Positions 26,162-34,162 of a stretch of DNA of 64,000 nt are shown here, one piece after another. Made by a program: the position numbers and the translations under genes. Each line of letters opens with the position of its first letter. The stretch's first letter is position 1. The stretch covers positions 1,116,001 to 1,180,000 of the forward strand of contig NZ_FSQW01000001.1 of the NCBI RefSeq assembly GCF_900128895.1, given 5' to 3'. Origin of the DNA: Parasphingorhabdus marina DSM 22363. Its GTDB lineage: Bacteria > Pseudomonadota > Alphaproteobacteria > Sphingomonadales > Sphingomonadaceae. The notes below the pieces were generated by a model that was not told where the DNA came from, ran no database searches, and saw nothing but the letters and a program-made list of their open reading frames with translations.

Positions 26162-26190
26162 GAAGCATGGCCCCCCACGAGCCATGCTTC
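26162..26190. repeat. Perfect inverted repeat in the 5' region of the second activator
   Basis: GAAGCATGGC (26162-26171), nine-base loop, GCCATGCTTC (26181-26190). It begins about 50 bases upstream of the activator's start codon. No T tract follows on either strand, so an operator or leader hairpin is more likely than a terminator. Confidence 0.6.
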
Positions 26191-26595
26191 GATTTCTGGT
26201 CTTCCATTTGGCTAGGCCATTATGGTTAACAAAAGTTAAATGGATTCAAAGTGATGTGAAGAAACGTTTGCCGAAGGTTCACGGTGACAGTTGCCGCGTA
26301 TCTTTTCGGGCGAGCAGGAAATGACAGTCATCTGAACCGATAATCCATTCACTAGGCACGCAGGAAACGGATGGAACTTCCGAACGGCGAATGCCTAATC
26401 CGGTTGCATAAATCGTGTCAGCGCTCTTTTGGCTCGTAACAACTGCAACCAAAGAAGTTTTTACGATTTAGATGTGGACGTGTTGTCTGGCTCCGCCTAA
26501 AGCAAGCGGCGCGCAGACGAAGCCTTGAGAACTTCATCTACGCGCCATAGCGGTTAGAATGTGTCAGACCAGAAATTTGAAACATCTTAACCAGT

Positions 26596-26618
26596 GTCGG
26601 CGTCGTGGGGACGCCGAC
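26596..26618 (+). terminator. Terminator-like hairpin in the gene-poor stretch
   Basis: Perfect nine-base stem GTCGGCGTC / GACGCCGAC with loop GTGGG, followed by GTTTCTGTT on the plus strand. No plus-strand gene ends before it, so it could end an unannotated transcript or act on the minus strand. Confidence 0.35.
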
Positions 26619-26765
26619 GTTTCTGTTATCATCAGCTTATGCTGTTCCCAACCAAAGTTGGGTCCAAAATGGGTCAAACCCGTCTCCTTTAGCCAAATTG
26701 CTTTTCCTCCGACTGATGTCATGCCCGGCTCTTCATGGCAGGTTCATGCTTTTTCTATATTCAAG

Positions 26766-26969
26766 TCATTGATTATTTGACATTTCGTCGGCCTGATGCG
26801 GAATTTCTGCAACGGCCCGATCCATCAATACGGTTTTGCAGGTTCCGCATGTGACCATGCCGATTTTGAATTGGTATTGAGTGGTGAAAGAGGGGAAGGT
26901 TGGCTGGTTTGGCATTTTGTCAGGTATTGTTTGGGGGAAATGGAACCGGCAGCGGGGGCATTTCGGCAT
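26766..26969 (-). CDS. Possible small zinc-ribbon protein (weak)
   Basis: A 67-codon frame (84 codons from a GTG at 27020) with two CxxC pairs: KCPRCRFHF near the start and VTCGTCKTVL later, the spacing of a small zinc ribbon. There is no good ribosome-binding site at either start, and composition is AT-rich relative to the chromosome. The function is unknown and the frame may not be a gene. Confidence 0.3.
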   Translation of the reverse strand: MPKCPRCRFHFPQTIPDKMPNQPTFPSFTTQYQFKIGMVTCGTCKTVLMDRAVAEIPHQADEMSNNQ

Positions 26970-27101
26970 CTGGATCTGGAATTGGCATGATTTTACCTGT
27001 TCACACTCGCCGAACTCCACCCACGCCGGTAGGAATTTTTGGAATGTGTAACCCTAGCGGAACCAGCAGCGAATAACGACCAGTTGGAGGCGGGAAAAAT
27101 A

Positions 27102-27290
27102 ATGAACGAACAGTGTTCACGCGAACAGATTGCCGAACTGGTGATGCAGCTGGGAAACATCCTGGCGGTTCTGGACAATAGCAATGCCAGGCTGGCAGCG
27201 ATCAAGGTGGACGAAGCAATTTCCGCCTTGTGCGAAGAGCACGATATCTGCAGATCGGACGAGAACGTGCTGGACATCAAGTCTGGCTGA
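27102..27290 (+). CDS. Small acidic helical protein, paralogue of the 28307-28513 product
   Basis: A 62-residue hypothetical protein, predicted mainly helical. ATG at 27102 follows GGAGGCGGGAAAAATA, a strong ribosome-binding site. The core ILAVLDNSNARLAAIKVDEAISAL (residues ~20-43) aligns with the core of the minus-strand protein at 28307-28513 at about 11 of 26 positions, so the two are probably paralogues. It lies just before a MerR-like gene. I do not recognise a named family. Confidence 0.6.
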   Translation: MNEQCSREQIAELVMQLGNILAVLDNSNARLAAIKVDEAISALCEEHDICRSDENVLDIKSG

Positions 27291-27419
27291 ATTGTCGACC
27301 GAGGCAGGTTACCTCGTCTCAGTCCATCCAAAAGATTGGACATTAATTGCTTTTTCGCCTTTAGGTTTGTCCCGGAAAAGGAAAGCGCGGTATTCGCCTG
27401 TCCGATCTGAATTGCCGGG

Positions 27420-28031
27420 ATGAACGTGATGGATTTCACATATAGAGACATTGTTGAAACATTTCGGGTCAAGCACGAGATTGATCCGGATCGAAAAAGT
27501 GCATTCAGGGGGCGGCTACAGCATTTTCAGCGGCAGGGATTTCCCCCAGGCATCAATACCGGCAAAGGAAAAGCTGCATCCTATCGCTGGCGGGAGCTGA
27601 TATTGCTGGGTCTGGCGCTGGAATATGCCGAAATCGGATCCACGCCGGATCGCAGTATCAAGGAAGTCAGCAAATTCAGCGACATGCTGGTTCTGGCGGT
27701 GGCCCGGTCGCTTAATGCCGGAGATGTGGCAGAGGAGGATAGGCCATCCTTTCTTTGCATCGAGCTTTCGGCCTTGCTGCCGCTGAAGACCGAGGACAAC
27801 TGGAATCAGGAAATCAAGCTGCTCTCCATTCGCGAGATGAATGAGGTTTTTTCCGAACTGGGTGTGGCGACCATGCAGTCGCCATATGCCATCATCGATT
27901 TAAGACAGTTTGTGGCCGGCTTGCTCACCAGTCTCGAGCAGGTGGTTGCCTGGTCGCGTGTGGATCTGGTCAAAAGTCTCCGACAATGGGCCCGAACGAT
28001 GGCGGATTTTCAGGACAATATTGACGCCTGA
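27420..28031 (+). CDS. MerR-like DNA-binding protein of unknown role
   Basis: A 203-residue protein. Residues ~10-62 resemble a winged-helix domain of MerR type: YRDIVETFRVKH, then RLQHFQRQGFPPG and SYRWRELILLGLALEYAE. The remaining ~140 residues have no known domain and look helical. Starts at 27420 (ATG) or 27429 (ATG) are both possible; neither has a strong ribosome-binding site. It sits between two small paralogous genes that may be its partners or targets. DNA binding is inferred from pattern only. Confidence 0.62.
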   Translation: MNVMDFTYRDIVETFRVKHEIDPDRKSAFRGRLQHFQRQGFPPGINTGKGKAASYRWRELILLGLALEYAEIGSTPDRSIKEVSKFSDMLVLAVARSLNAGDVAEEDRPSFLCIELSALLPLKTEDNWNQEIKLLSIREMNEVFSELGVATMQSPYAIIDLRQFVAGLLTSLEQVVAWSRVDLVKSLRQWARTMADFQDNIDA

Positions 28032-28306
28032 TTGTCGGAAGGCAGCGAAATTTCCCTAATTGCCGGGGGGCAGGCAAAAAACTGTCCCCGCCCGTTAAAC
28101 CTTTGCCCGCGCATTCCGTACTTAATATGCGAGGATGATGCAAAACGAGCATTTGGGTTACAGTCGGCTTTTAACCCCACCACGAATGTCCGGCTGGTTT
28201 TTGGGAACTACAGGTTCCGAAAAGGCTCAAGTGGAAGTTTGGCGCCATTCGCGGAGCGAACTGAGTCTGGCTGGTCCCGGGCCGGTTCGTTCCGCAATCC
28301 TCGTCT

Positions 28307-28513
28307 TTAAGCGTCCTCGCCGCTTTCGCTTTCCGGCAGCTCCTGGGTGTTTTCGCGCAGGTTCAGCGAGCAGATTGCATCGTCGAGCTTTGCAGCGGTG
28401 AGATCCTCGTTGGCCATATCCAGCAGCTTCAGCGCCCGCTCCATCAAAACGTTTGCCTCGCGCATCATGTCGGAGGCATCGCGACCGTCGTTTTCCTGAT
28501 CCGATGTTGACAT
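28307..28513 (-). CDS. Small acidic helical protein, paralogue of the 27102-27290 product
   Basis: A 68-residue product with ATG at 28513 preceded by AGAAGGCAGCGGA. The core ALKLLDMANEDLTAAKLD continues into DAICSL and matches the 27102-27290 protein (shared LD, N, L, A, K, D, AI, L positions). The C-terminus is glutamate/serine-rich. No membrane segment or known domain is seen. The two copies flank the MerR-like gene on opposite strands, suggesting local duplication and inversion. Confidence 0.55.
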   Translation of the reverse strand: MSTSDQENDGRDASDMMREANVLMERALKLLDMANEDLTAAKLDDAICSLNLRENTQELPESESGEDA

Positions 28514-28852
28514 TCCGCTGCCTTCTTTTCCCGTCGACGAAAGCGGCATGCTATTTACCAAGAAGCAGCAACGTACAAGCGCTGTTAACCATAAATCCCA
28601 CCCTGATTCCGATCCACTGGAATGCCAATCGTGTACAAACGGTGTCCCAACCACCGTTTGGTTGCAATCGTATCTATCAGGGAATCTGCGAAAAGTAAGC
28701 GAAAAATCGGCGATCAGCAAACGGAGATGCCGCCGAGCAGCTGGCCGAACGTATACTGTACTGGTGAAATCCGAAAAATTCCTGCCGGGTCAATTCCTTT
28801 TTCCGGCAGGACGCGGTAACCATTTTCCCGAGATTGAAGGGAGACGGTTTGG
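28514..28852. other. Intergenic region before the alpha-galactosidase gene
   Basis: About 340 bases between the divergent small gene and the alpha-galactosidase gene. It contains one strong inverted repeat (28636-28660). I see no gene or clear -35/-10 pair. Confidence 0.6.
28636..28660. promoter_or_regulatory. Palindromic operator candidate upstream of the alpha-galactosidase gene
   Basis: CAAACGGTG (28636-28644), seven-base spacer, CACCGTTTG (28652-28660), a perfect nine-base inverted repeat about 190 bases ahead of the alpha-galactosidase start. Size and symmetry suit a dimeric repressor; no sugar repressor gene is adjacent. Confidence 0.5.
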
Positions 28853-30985
28853 GTGGGATATTATCGCATGGATGCCGGCGAAATGACACTGGTGGTCGAC
28901 GCTGCCGCCGGTCAGCCCGCACATATCGTCTATTGGGGGCGACGCATCGCTGAGGGGCAGGATGCCGCCGATCTGGTGCGTCTCGGCAGCCGCCAGCATG
29001 TCTTTGGCAGTGAAACGCAAAATGTCCGCCCCGGTCTGATGGCTGAAGCCGGGCGGGGTTTCGCCGGGACTGCGGGCTTGTCGGTGCATCGCGCCGGACG
29101 TGATTGGGGCGTCAGGCTGACCGTGGTGGCGGTCAAGGAGAATGCGGGACAGCTAGTCATTACCACTCGTGACCCGGATACGCAGATTTTTCTGCAGCAC
29201 CGGTTTTCAGCTGATGCGGAAAATGGCATTCTGGCGATTGCAGCAGTTTTGCGCAACGAGGGGCAGGACCCACTCACGGTTAATCACATCAGCAGCATCT
29301 GTTTGCCGGTCCCGCAGCACCTGTCCGACATTATCGGATTTTCCGGCCGCTGGGCGGGGGAGTTCCGTACTGAACGGCTCCGGCGGTTCTCCGGATCGTG
29401 GCTGCGCGAAAACCGGCGGGGCCGAACTTCGCATGACAGTTTTCCGGGCGTCATCCTGTGTGAGGAAAATACGGGAGAATTGTCCGGGGAAGCTTGCGCC
29501 GTACATCTGGCCTGGAGCGGTAATCACCATTTGCGGGTAGATACCGGGAACAGCGGGGATGTGCTGCTTTCCACGGGTGCTTTGCTCTTTCCTGGCGAGG
29601 CCATACTGGCCCCGGGGGAGGAGTTTTCCAGTCCTCCCGCCGTTGTCGGCTATTCTGCCAATGGCCTGTCCGGACTCAGCCGCCGGCTACATGATCACGT
29701 CCGCAGCAGCCTTTTGCGCGCTGGTGTCCGAAGCAAGCTTCGACCAGTTCATTATAACAGCTGGGAAGCTGTCTATTTCGACCATGATCCGGAACAGTTG
29801 AAAGCGATGGCCAGCAAGGCAGCGGAGATCGGTGTCGAGCGTTTCGTGCTCGACGACGGATGGTTTGGCTCGCGCCGCAATGATCAATCGGGTCTGGGAG
29901 ACTGGGTCGTGTCGGACGAGGTCTATCCGGATGGCCTGACCCCGCTGGTCGACCATGTCACTGGTCTCGGCATGGAGATGGGTATCTGGTTCGAGCCGGA
30001 AATGGTCAATCCCGACAGCGATCTGTACCGCGCGCATCCGGACTGGGTATTGCAGATTGAAGGTCTCGAGCAGGTGCCATTCCGCAATCAGCTGGTACTC
30101 GACCTGTCCCGGCCGGAAGTATGTGATCATTTGTTCGACCGGATTGATGCCATATTGTCCGACCATGATATCCGCTACATCAAGTGGGACATGAACCGGG
30201 ATCTCAACCATCCCGCTGGACAGGATGGACGGTCCAGGGCCTTTGACCAGATACAGGCGCTTTATGATCTGATCGACCGGGTTCGCACAGCCCATCCGGA
30301 AGTGGAAATCGAAAGCTGTTCTTCCGGAGGTGGCCGGGCCGATTTCGGTATTCTGGCGCACACCGACCGGATCTGGACATCTGACAGCAACGATGCGCTT
30401 GATCGACAGGAGATCCAGCGCGGTGCCAGCCATTTCCTGCCACTATGTGTGACCGGAGCTCATGTTGGGCCGGCGCAATGTCACATCACCGGACGCAAAT
30501 TGTCGATGGCGATGCGGGCGGGCACGGCGATCATGGGGCATATGGGTGTCGAGATGAACCTGCTCGGCGAACCCGGGGAAGACCTCGAAGAGCTTGCGAG
30601 GGGAATTGCTCTCTACAAAAAGCATCGTCAGCTCATCCATGACGGCGATTTCTACCGCGTTGACAATGTGACAGCGCTTAACATCATCGGGGTTGTGGCA
30701 CGCGACCGGCGGGAAGCCTTGTGGTCCGTCGCCTATATGGCCAGCCTGCCGGAACGATTTCCACCGCGCTTCATTTGTGCAGGCCTGGAACGCAGTCAGG
30801 CTTACCGGGTTCGGCTTGTGTGGCCCGAAGACTGGCGCTCGATTACCTCGCCATCAATCGTGGAAGAGCTGGATCTGACAGGGAAGGGGGCGGTGTTCAG
30901 TGGCGAGTTGCTGATGACTGTCGGACTGCAACTGCCCACTGCTTTTCCCGAAACCGTGCTGCTCTTCCATCTTGCAGAGGAATAG
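28853..30985 (+). CDS. Alpha-galactosidase, glycoside hydrolase family 36
   Basis: Retaining exo-enzyme that removes terminal alpha-galactose from raffinose-type sugars or galactomannan fragments. The 710 residues have a beta-rich N-terminal domain and a TIM barrel. The nucleophile is in IKWDMNRDLNHP (Asp446) and the acid/base in WTSDSNDALDRQ (Asp511); SCSSGGGRADFG precedes the latter. Length is normal for the family. No signal peptide is seen, so it is cytoplasmic. The start is GTG 28853 with GGGAGACGG upstream, or ATG 28868. There is no sugar transporter or other glycosidase next to it. Confidence 0.92.
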   Translation: MGYYRMDAGEMTLVVDAAAGQPAHIVYWGRRIAEGQDAADLVRLGSRQHVFGSETQNVRPGLMAEAGRGFAGTAGLSVHRAGRDWGVRLTVVAVKENAGQLVITTRDPDTQIFLQHRFSADAENGILAIAAVLRNEGQDPLTVNHISSICLPVPQHLSDIIGFSGRWAGEFRTERLRRFSGSWLRENRRGRTSHDSFPGVILCEENTGELSGEACAVHLAWSGNHHLRVDTGNSGDVLLSTGALLFPGEAILAPGEEFSSPPAVVGYSANGLSGLSRRLHDHVRSSLLRAGVRSKLRPVHYNSWEAVYFDHDPEQLKAMASKAAEIGVERFVLDDGWFGSRRNDQSGLGDWVVSDEVYPDGLTPLVDHVTGLGMEMGIWFEPEMVNPDSDLYRAHPDWVLQIEGLEQVPFRNQLVLDLSRPEVCDHLFDRIDAILSDHDIRYIKWDMNRDLNHPAGQDGRSRAFDQIQALYDLIDRVRTAHPEVEIESCSSGGGRADFGILAHTDRIWTSDSNDALDRQEIQRGASHFLPLCVTGAHVGPAQCHITGRKLSMAMRAGTAIMGHMGVEMNLLGEPGEDLEELARGIALYKKHRQLIHDGDFYRVDNVTALNIIGVVARDRREALWSVAYMASLPERFPPRFICAGLERSQAYRVRLVWPEDWRSITSPSIVEELDLTGKGAVFSGELLMTVGLQLPTAFPETVLLFHLAEE

Positions 30986-31074
30986 AGCCGAATTACTGGT
31001 ACAAAAATCACTATAAAAAGTACCGTATAGGTTAGTGTTTCGTGCAAGAGACACCGCGGCTGGTCAAGGCAATT

Positions 31075-31098
31075 ATATCATTGATATGGTGATATAAT
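31075..31098 (+). promoter_or_regulatory. AT-rich inverted repeat with -10-like TATAAT
   Basis: ATATCA (31075-31080), nine-base spacer, TGATAT (31090-31095), overlapping TATAAT at 31093-31098. It stands 38 bases ahead of the gene at 31136. No good -35 is visible, so the site may need an activator, or its repeat may bind a regulator. Confidence 0.4.
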
Positions 31099-31135
31099 AC
31101 AGTATAACAGCTACGATTCTGTCAGGAGACACATT

Positions 31136-31651
31136 ATGCCGATATTGCCTGTTGCCATGATGGCGGCCTGGACCCTGGCGAGCGCTGCTGCCGCTCCCGG
31201 TGCGGTGACCAAACCGGAGGTGATCGCTTTTGGCGCGTCGGTTGCCGACATCGAAAAACAGCTGACCTCCCGCTGTACAAAAATGGATGTGCGGACTTTC
31301 GATCCGCCCCGGATGCCGATCGCCAAAAATCTGCATCAACAGATCGATTGTCAGGGATTTCAATTCATGGGTGAACCGCGGCTCGCCGAATTTGTCTTTG
31401 CCGATGACCGCCTCCAGCTGGTCTGGATCCTCGTGGATGCGGACGACCAGGAGCGGATCATCGCGGCCATGCGCGAAACCTACCATTCACAAGGTCTTGA
31501 AAACAAGATGGCAATCGCCTTTCCCGAACATCGAACGGCCTGGCGTTTCGAACCGGCGGAAGTGCTGTTCTATTCCGGGGAAGTTGCACCCATGTTTGAA
31601 GCCAGATTTGGTGAAGCGTCATCGAACGATGCCGCGCAGCCTAAAGACTGA
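31136..31651 (+). CDS. Exported protein of unknown function
   Basis: A 171-residue product with a signal peptide (hydrophobic to about residue 20, ASAAAAPGAV) and a mature domain of ~150 residues without a family I can name. Two cysteines (RCTKMD and DCQGFQF) could form a disulfide. GGAGACACATT precedes the ATG. Its 3' end overlaps the convergent LuxR-type gene by 11 bases. Confidence 0.7.
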   Translation: MPILPVAMMAAWTLASAAAAPGAVTKPEVIAFGASVADIEKQLTSRCTKMDVRTFDPPRMPIAKNLHQQIDCQGFQFMGEPRLAEFVFADDRLQLVWILVDADDQERIIAAMRETYHSQGLENKMAIAFPEHRTAWRFEPAEVLFYSGEVAPMFEARFGEASSNDAAQPKD

Positions 31652-32363
31652 CCTTCCCCGTTGACACGCCGGCCAATACGGCGCCGATCTTGTTGTGGAC
31701 GCCAAATTTCGCGTAGATGCGGCGGGTGTAACTGTCGACCGTTGCGGGCTGAACGCCGAGTATGGTTGCAATATCGGTGATGCTTTTGCCGAACGCCAGC
31801 CATTGCAGCACTTCCGATTCCCGTTTTGAAAGCGTGATATTCTCCAGCTTGTCGGCGAAGCACGCGATGATTTTTATGTGCGAAACGCTGGCCAGCGCTT
31901 CCAGTTCGCAGCACGTGCCCGGAGGCAGGGAGTGCACGTCCTGCGGAAATCCGAAACACATGCACCCCTCAATCTTGTAGGGCCCGTAAACCGGGATGAT
32001 ATATTCGTCGACAATGCCATGGCCTGCGACCCGTTTGCCGACCTGTTCGGCAAAACTCCTGTTGATGACATTCTCGCCGGCAATCAACGACAAATAGGTG
32101 GTCGGCACACCGTGGGAAATGATGACATCATGAATATTCTCGATCTGTTTCCGGAGCCCGATATTGCGGGCCGTGTTGCGATCTGACCACGCATTGCTGA
32201 ACAACAGCCGGGGAATATTGGTTGCGGGAGAATTTATAGCGGGTGCGATGTGATAGGTGAAGGAGATGGCTCCCAAGGCCTGCGAATTGCGCAAAATCCG
32301 CTTGACCATGCCGAACGGAGTTCGTGCGGATACAGTTTTGCGAATGCCAGATTCAAACTTCAC
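31641..32363 (-). CDS. LuxR-type transcription regulator
   Basis: About 240 residues: an N-terminal sensing region (~1-165) resembling the autoinducer-binding or PAS-like domain of LuxR-type proteins, without certain signal-binding residues, and a C-terminal helix-turn-helix (LSKRESEVLQWLAFGKSIT, then IATILGVQPATVDSYTRRIY). The GTG at 32363 lies after GGGGGGAAG and is preferred; GTG 32387 in the same frame is possible. No luxI-type synthase is nearby, so it would be an orphan LuxR. It is divergent from the flavin monooxygenase pair. Confidence 0.82.
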   Translation of the reverse strand: MKFESGIRKTVSARTPFGMVKRILRNSQALGAISFTYHIAPAINSPATNIPRLLFSNAWSDRNTARNIGLRKQIENIHDVIISHGVPTTYLSLIAGENVINRSFAEQVGKRVAGHGIVDEYIIPVYGPYKIEGCMCFGFPQDVHSLPPGTCCELEALASVSHIKIIACFADKLENITLSKRESEVLQWLAFGKSITDIATILGVQPATVDSYTRRIYAKFGVHNKIGAVLAGVSTGKVSL

Positions 32364-32491
32364 GGCAAGACTTCCCCCCCAAGTCACTGTGAAACCACGG
32401 ATTCGCTTATACTCCTTTTTCCGGACTCAGGCTGTAACGCGAATACGCGACAGGCTGCGAAGAGATGACGGGAAAAGAATCAACAGTTGTT

Positions 32492-32515
32492 AATTGATTG
32501 ATTAAATCATCAATT
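32492..32515. promoter_or_regulatory. Palindromic site between the LuxR-type gene and the monooxygenase pair
   Basis: AATTGAT arms at 32492-32498 and 32509-32515 (ATCAATT), with an inner GATT/AATC pair, giving an almost fully symmetrical 24-base site. It lies about 55 bases ahead of the first monooxygenase start codon. Candidate operator; the binding protein is unknown. Confidence 0.5.
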
Positions 32516-32567
32516 GCCAGCGCCCGCTCCGGATGGCATAAGTCTGGAAAAACCGGGAGAGACGGTC

Positions 32568-34109
32568 ATGGCGACTCATATCGCTGAAAATGCAGGTGCA
32601 GAACTGGAAGCAGCTCCGCAATCGGTGGATGTCCTTATCGTGGGAGCCGGTATTTCCGGTATCGGCATGGCGGTACATCTGCGTAACAAATGTCCGGGCA
32701 AGAGCTTCGCCCTGCTGGAACGGCGCGACGATATCGGCGGGACATGGAACCTGTTCCAGTATCCCGGTATCCGCTCCGACAGTGACATGCACACGCTCGG
32801 GTTCAACTTCGAGCCCTGGACGGAACAGAAGGCGATTGCCGACGGTCCCTCGATCATCAACTATCTCCATCGGATCAAGGCGAAGCATGATCTCGAGAAG
32901 CACATCCATTTCGGACACAAGGTACTGTCGGCCAGCTGGTCAAGCGAGGATGCACGCTGGACGGTGACGGCGGAAAAAGCCGATGGCAGCACCACCGTCA
33001 TGCAGGCCGGTTTCATTTATATGGGCGCCGGCTATTATGACTATGACAATCCCTATGATGCCCAGATCGAAGGACTGCAGTCATTCAAGGGAGACGTGCT
33101 GCATCCGCAATTCTGGCCACAGGATTATGACTATGCGGGAAAGAAAGTGGTCATCATCGGCAGCGGCGCGACGGCCGTGACGATCGTACCGGTCATGGCA
33201 GAGACAGCAGAGCATGTCACGATGCTGCAGCGGACACCGACCTGGTATGCGGCGCGCCCGGCCAAGGACTGGCTGGCCAACACATTGCGCAAGATCATGC
33301 CGGAAAGCTGGGCCTACAAGATCATCCGCAAGAAAAATGTCTGGATGCAGGATCTGACTTTCCGTACCGCTCGGGACAAGCCGGAGAAAGTCATCAAAAA
33401 GCTCGAAAAGCCGATGAAACGGGAGCTTGGCGACAAATATAACAAGGAAGACTACACGCCGCCTTACGGGCCCTGGGAGCAAAGGCTGTGCCTGGTGCCC
33501 GACAGCGACATGTTCAAGGCCATCGCCTCCGGCAAGGCGGATGTAAAAACCGGCCATATCGAGACCGTGACCGAAACCGGGGTGAAACTGAAATCCGGCG
33601 AGGAACTGGAGGCGGATATCATCGTGACAGCCACCGGACTGAAGCTGGCCGTGGCGGGCAAGGTGGCATTTGAAGTCGATGGCAAGCCGATACACTGGCC
33701 GGATCACTATTATTACAAAGGCTGCATGTTCTCCGACATTCCGAACATGGCAATCGTATTCGGCTATCTCAATGCGAGCTGGACGCTCAAGGCGGACATC
33801 GTATCCGAATATGTCTGCCGGGTGATCAACCACATGGACGCTACCAGTACCCGGATTGCCAATCCGAAACTGGAATCCGAGCTGGAACAGGAAGAATTGT
33901 TCGACTTTTCTTCCGGCTATATCCGGCGGTCCATCAATGAACTGCCGCGCAACAGCACAGCGATGCCGTGGAAGCTCAATCAGGATTATCTGTTCGACAA
34001 GAAAGTGCTGCTCAACGAGCCGGTCGATGACGGTGTGATGCGGTTCTATGGCCCGAACAGTGCGGGGAATGTCGCGGACGCAGGCGAGGCGCTGGAAGCA
34101 GCGGAATAA
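32568..34109 (+). CDS. Baeyer-Villiger-type flavin monooxygenase (copy 1)
   Basis: Class B flavoprotein that uses FAD, NADPH and O2 to insert oxygen beside a ketone or oxidise a heteroatom; the substrate is unknown. Within 513 residues: FAD-binding GAGISGIGMA near 24, GGTWNLFQYPGIRSDSDM near 58, the BVMO fingerprint FKGDVLHPQFWP and the NADPH-binding GSGATAVT. ATG at 32568 follows GGGAGAGACGG. A second copy of similar sequence follows 53 bases downstream, so the two are probably one operon. Confidence 0.9.
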   Translation: MATHIAENAGAELEAAPQSVDVLIVGAGISGIGMAVHLRNKCPGKSFALLERRDDIGGTWNLFQYPGIRSDSDMHTLGFNFEPWTEQKAIADGPSIINYLHRIKAKHDLEKHIHFGHKVLSASWSSEDARWTVTAEKADGSTTVMQAGFIYMGAGYYDYDNPYDAQIEGLQSFKGDVLHPQFWPQDYDYAGKKVVIIGSGATAVTIVPVMAETAEHVTMLQRTPTWYAARPAKDWLANTLRKIMPESWAYKIIRKKNVWMQDLTFRTARDKPEKVIKKLEKPMKRELGDKYNKEDYTPPYGPWEQRLCLVPDSDMFKAIASGKADVKTGHIETVTETGVKLKSGEELEADIIVTATGLKLAVAGKVAFEVDGKPIHWPDHYYYKGCMFSDIPNMAIVFGYLNASWTLKADIVSEYVCRVINHMDATSTRIANPKLESELEQEELFDFSSGYIRRSINELPRNSTAMPWKLNQDYLFDKKVLLNEPVDDGVMRFYGPNSAGNVADAGEALEAAE

Positions 34110-34162
34110 GACATATCTCCTGTCAAACTTGCAATTGACATGAATGTAAGTAAAAGAGTTTC

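Larger units (their letters stand above)
26191..27101. other. Gene-poor stretch of about 0.9 kb
   Basis: No convincing gene on the plus strand. Codon texture is more AT-rich than the neighbours. It contains the hairpin at 26596-26618, two longer-range inverted pairs (GGTTGCA at 26401-26407 with TGCAACC near 26445; TAAATCGT near 26408 with ACGATTTA near 26463) and one weak minus-strand zinc-ribbon-like reading frame (26766-26969). It may hold the promoters of its neighbours or an untranslated RNA, but I see no clear promoter. Confidence 0.5.

Noticed and set aside
26160-26200. TGGCTCG-like sigma-54 half-site on the minus strand before the second activator
   Set aside because: The -12 part reads GGGC, not TTGC; the match is an accident of the hairpin there.
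28072-28098. CCCGTTAA at 28091 as a sixth sigma-28 site
   Set aside because: No TAAA at the required 15-base distance.
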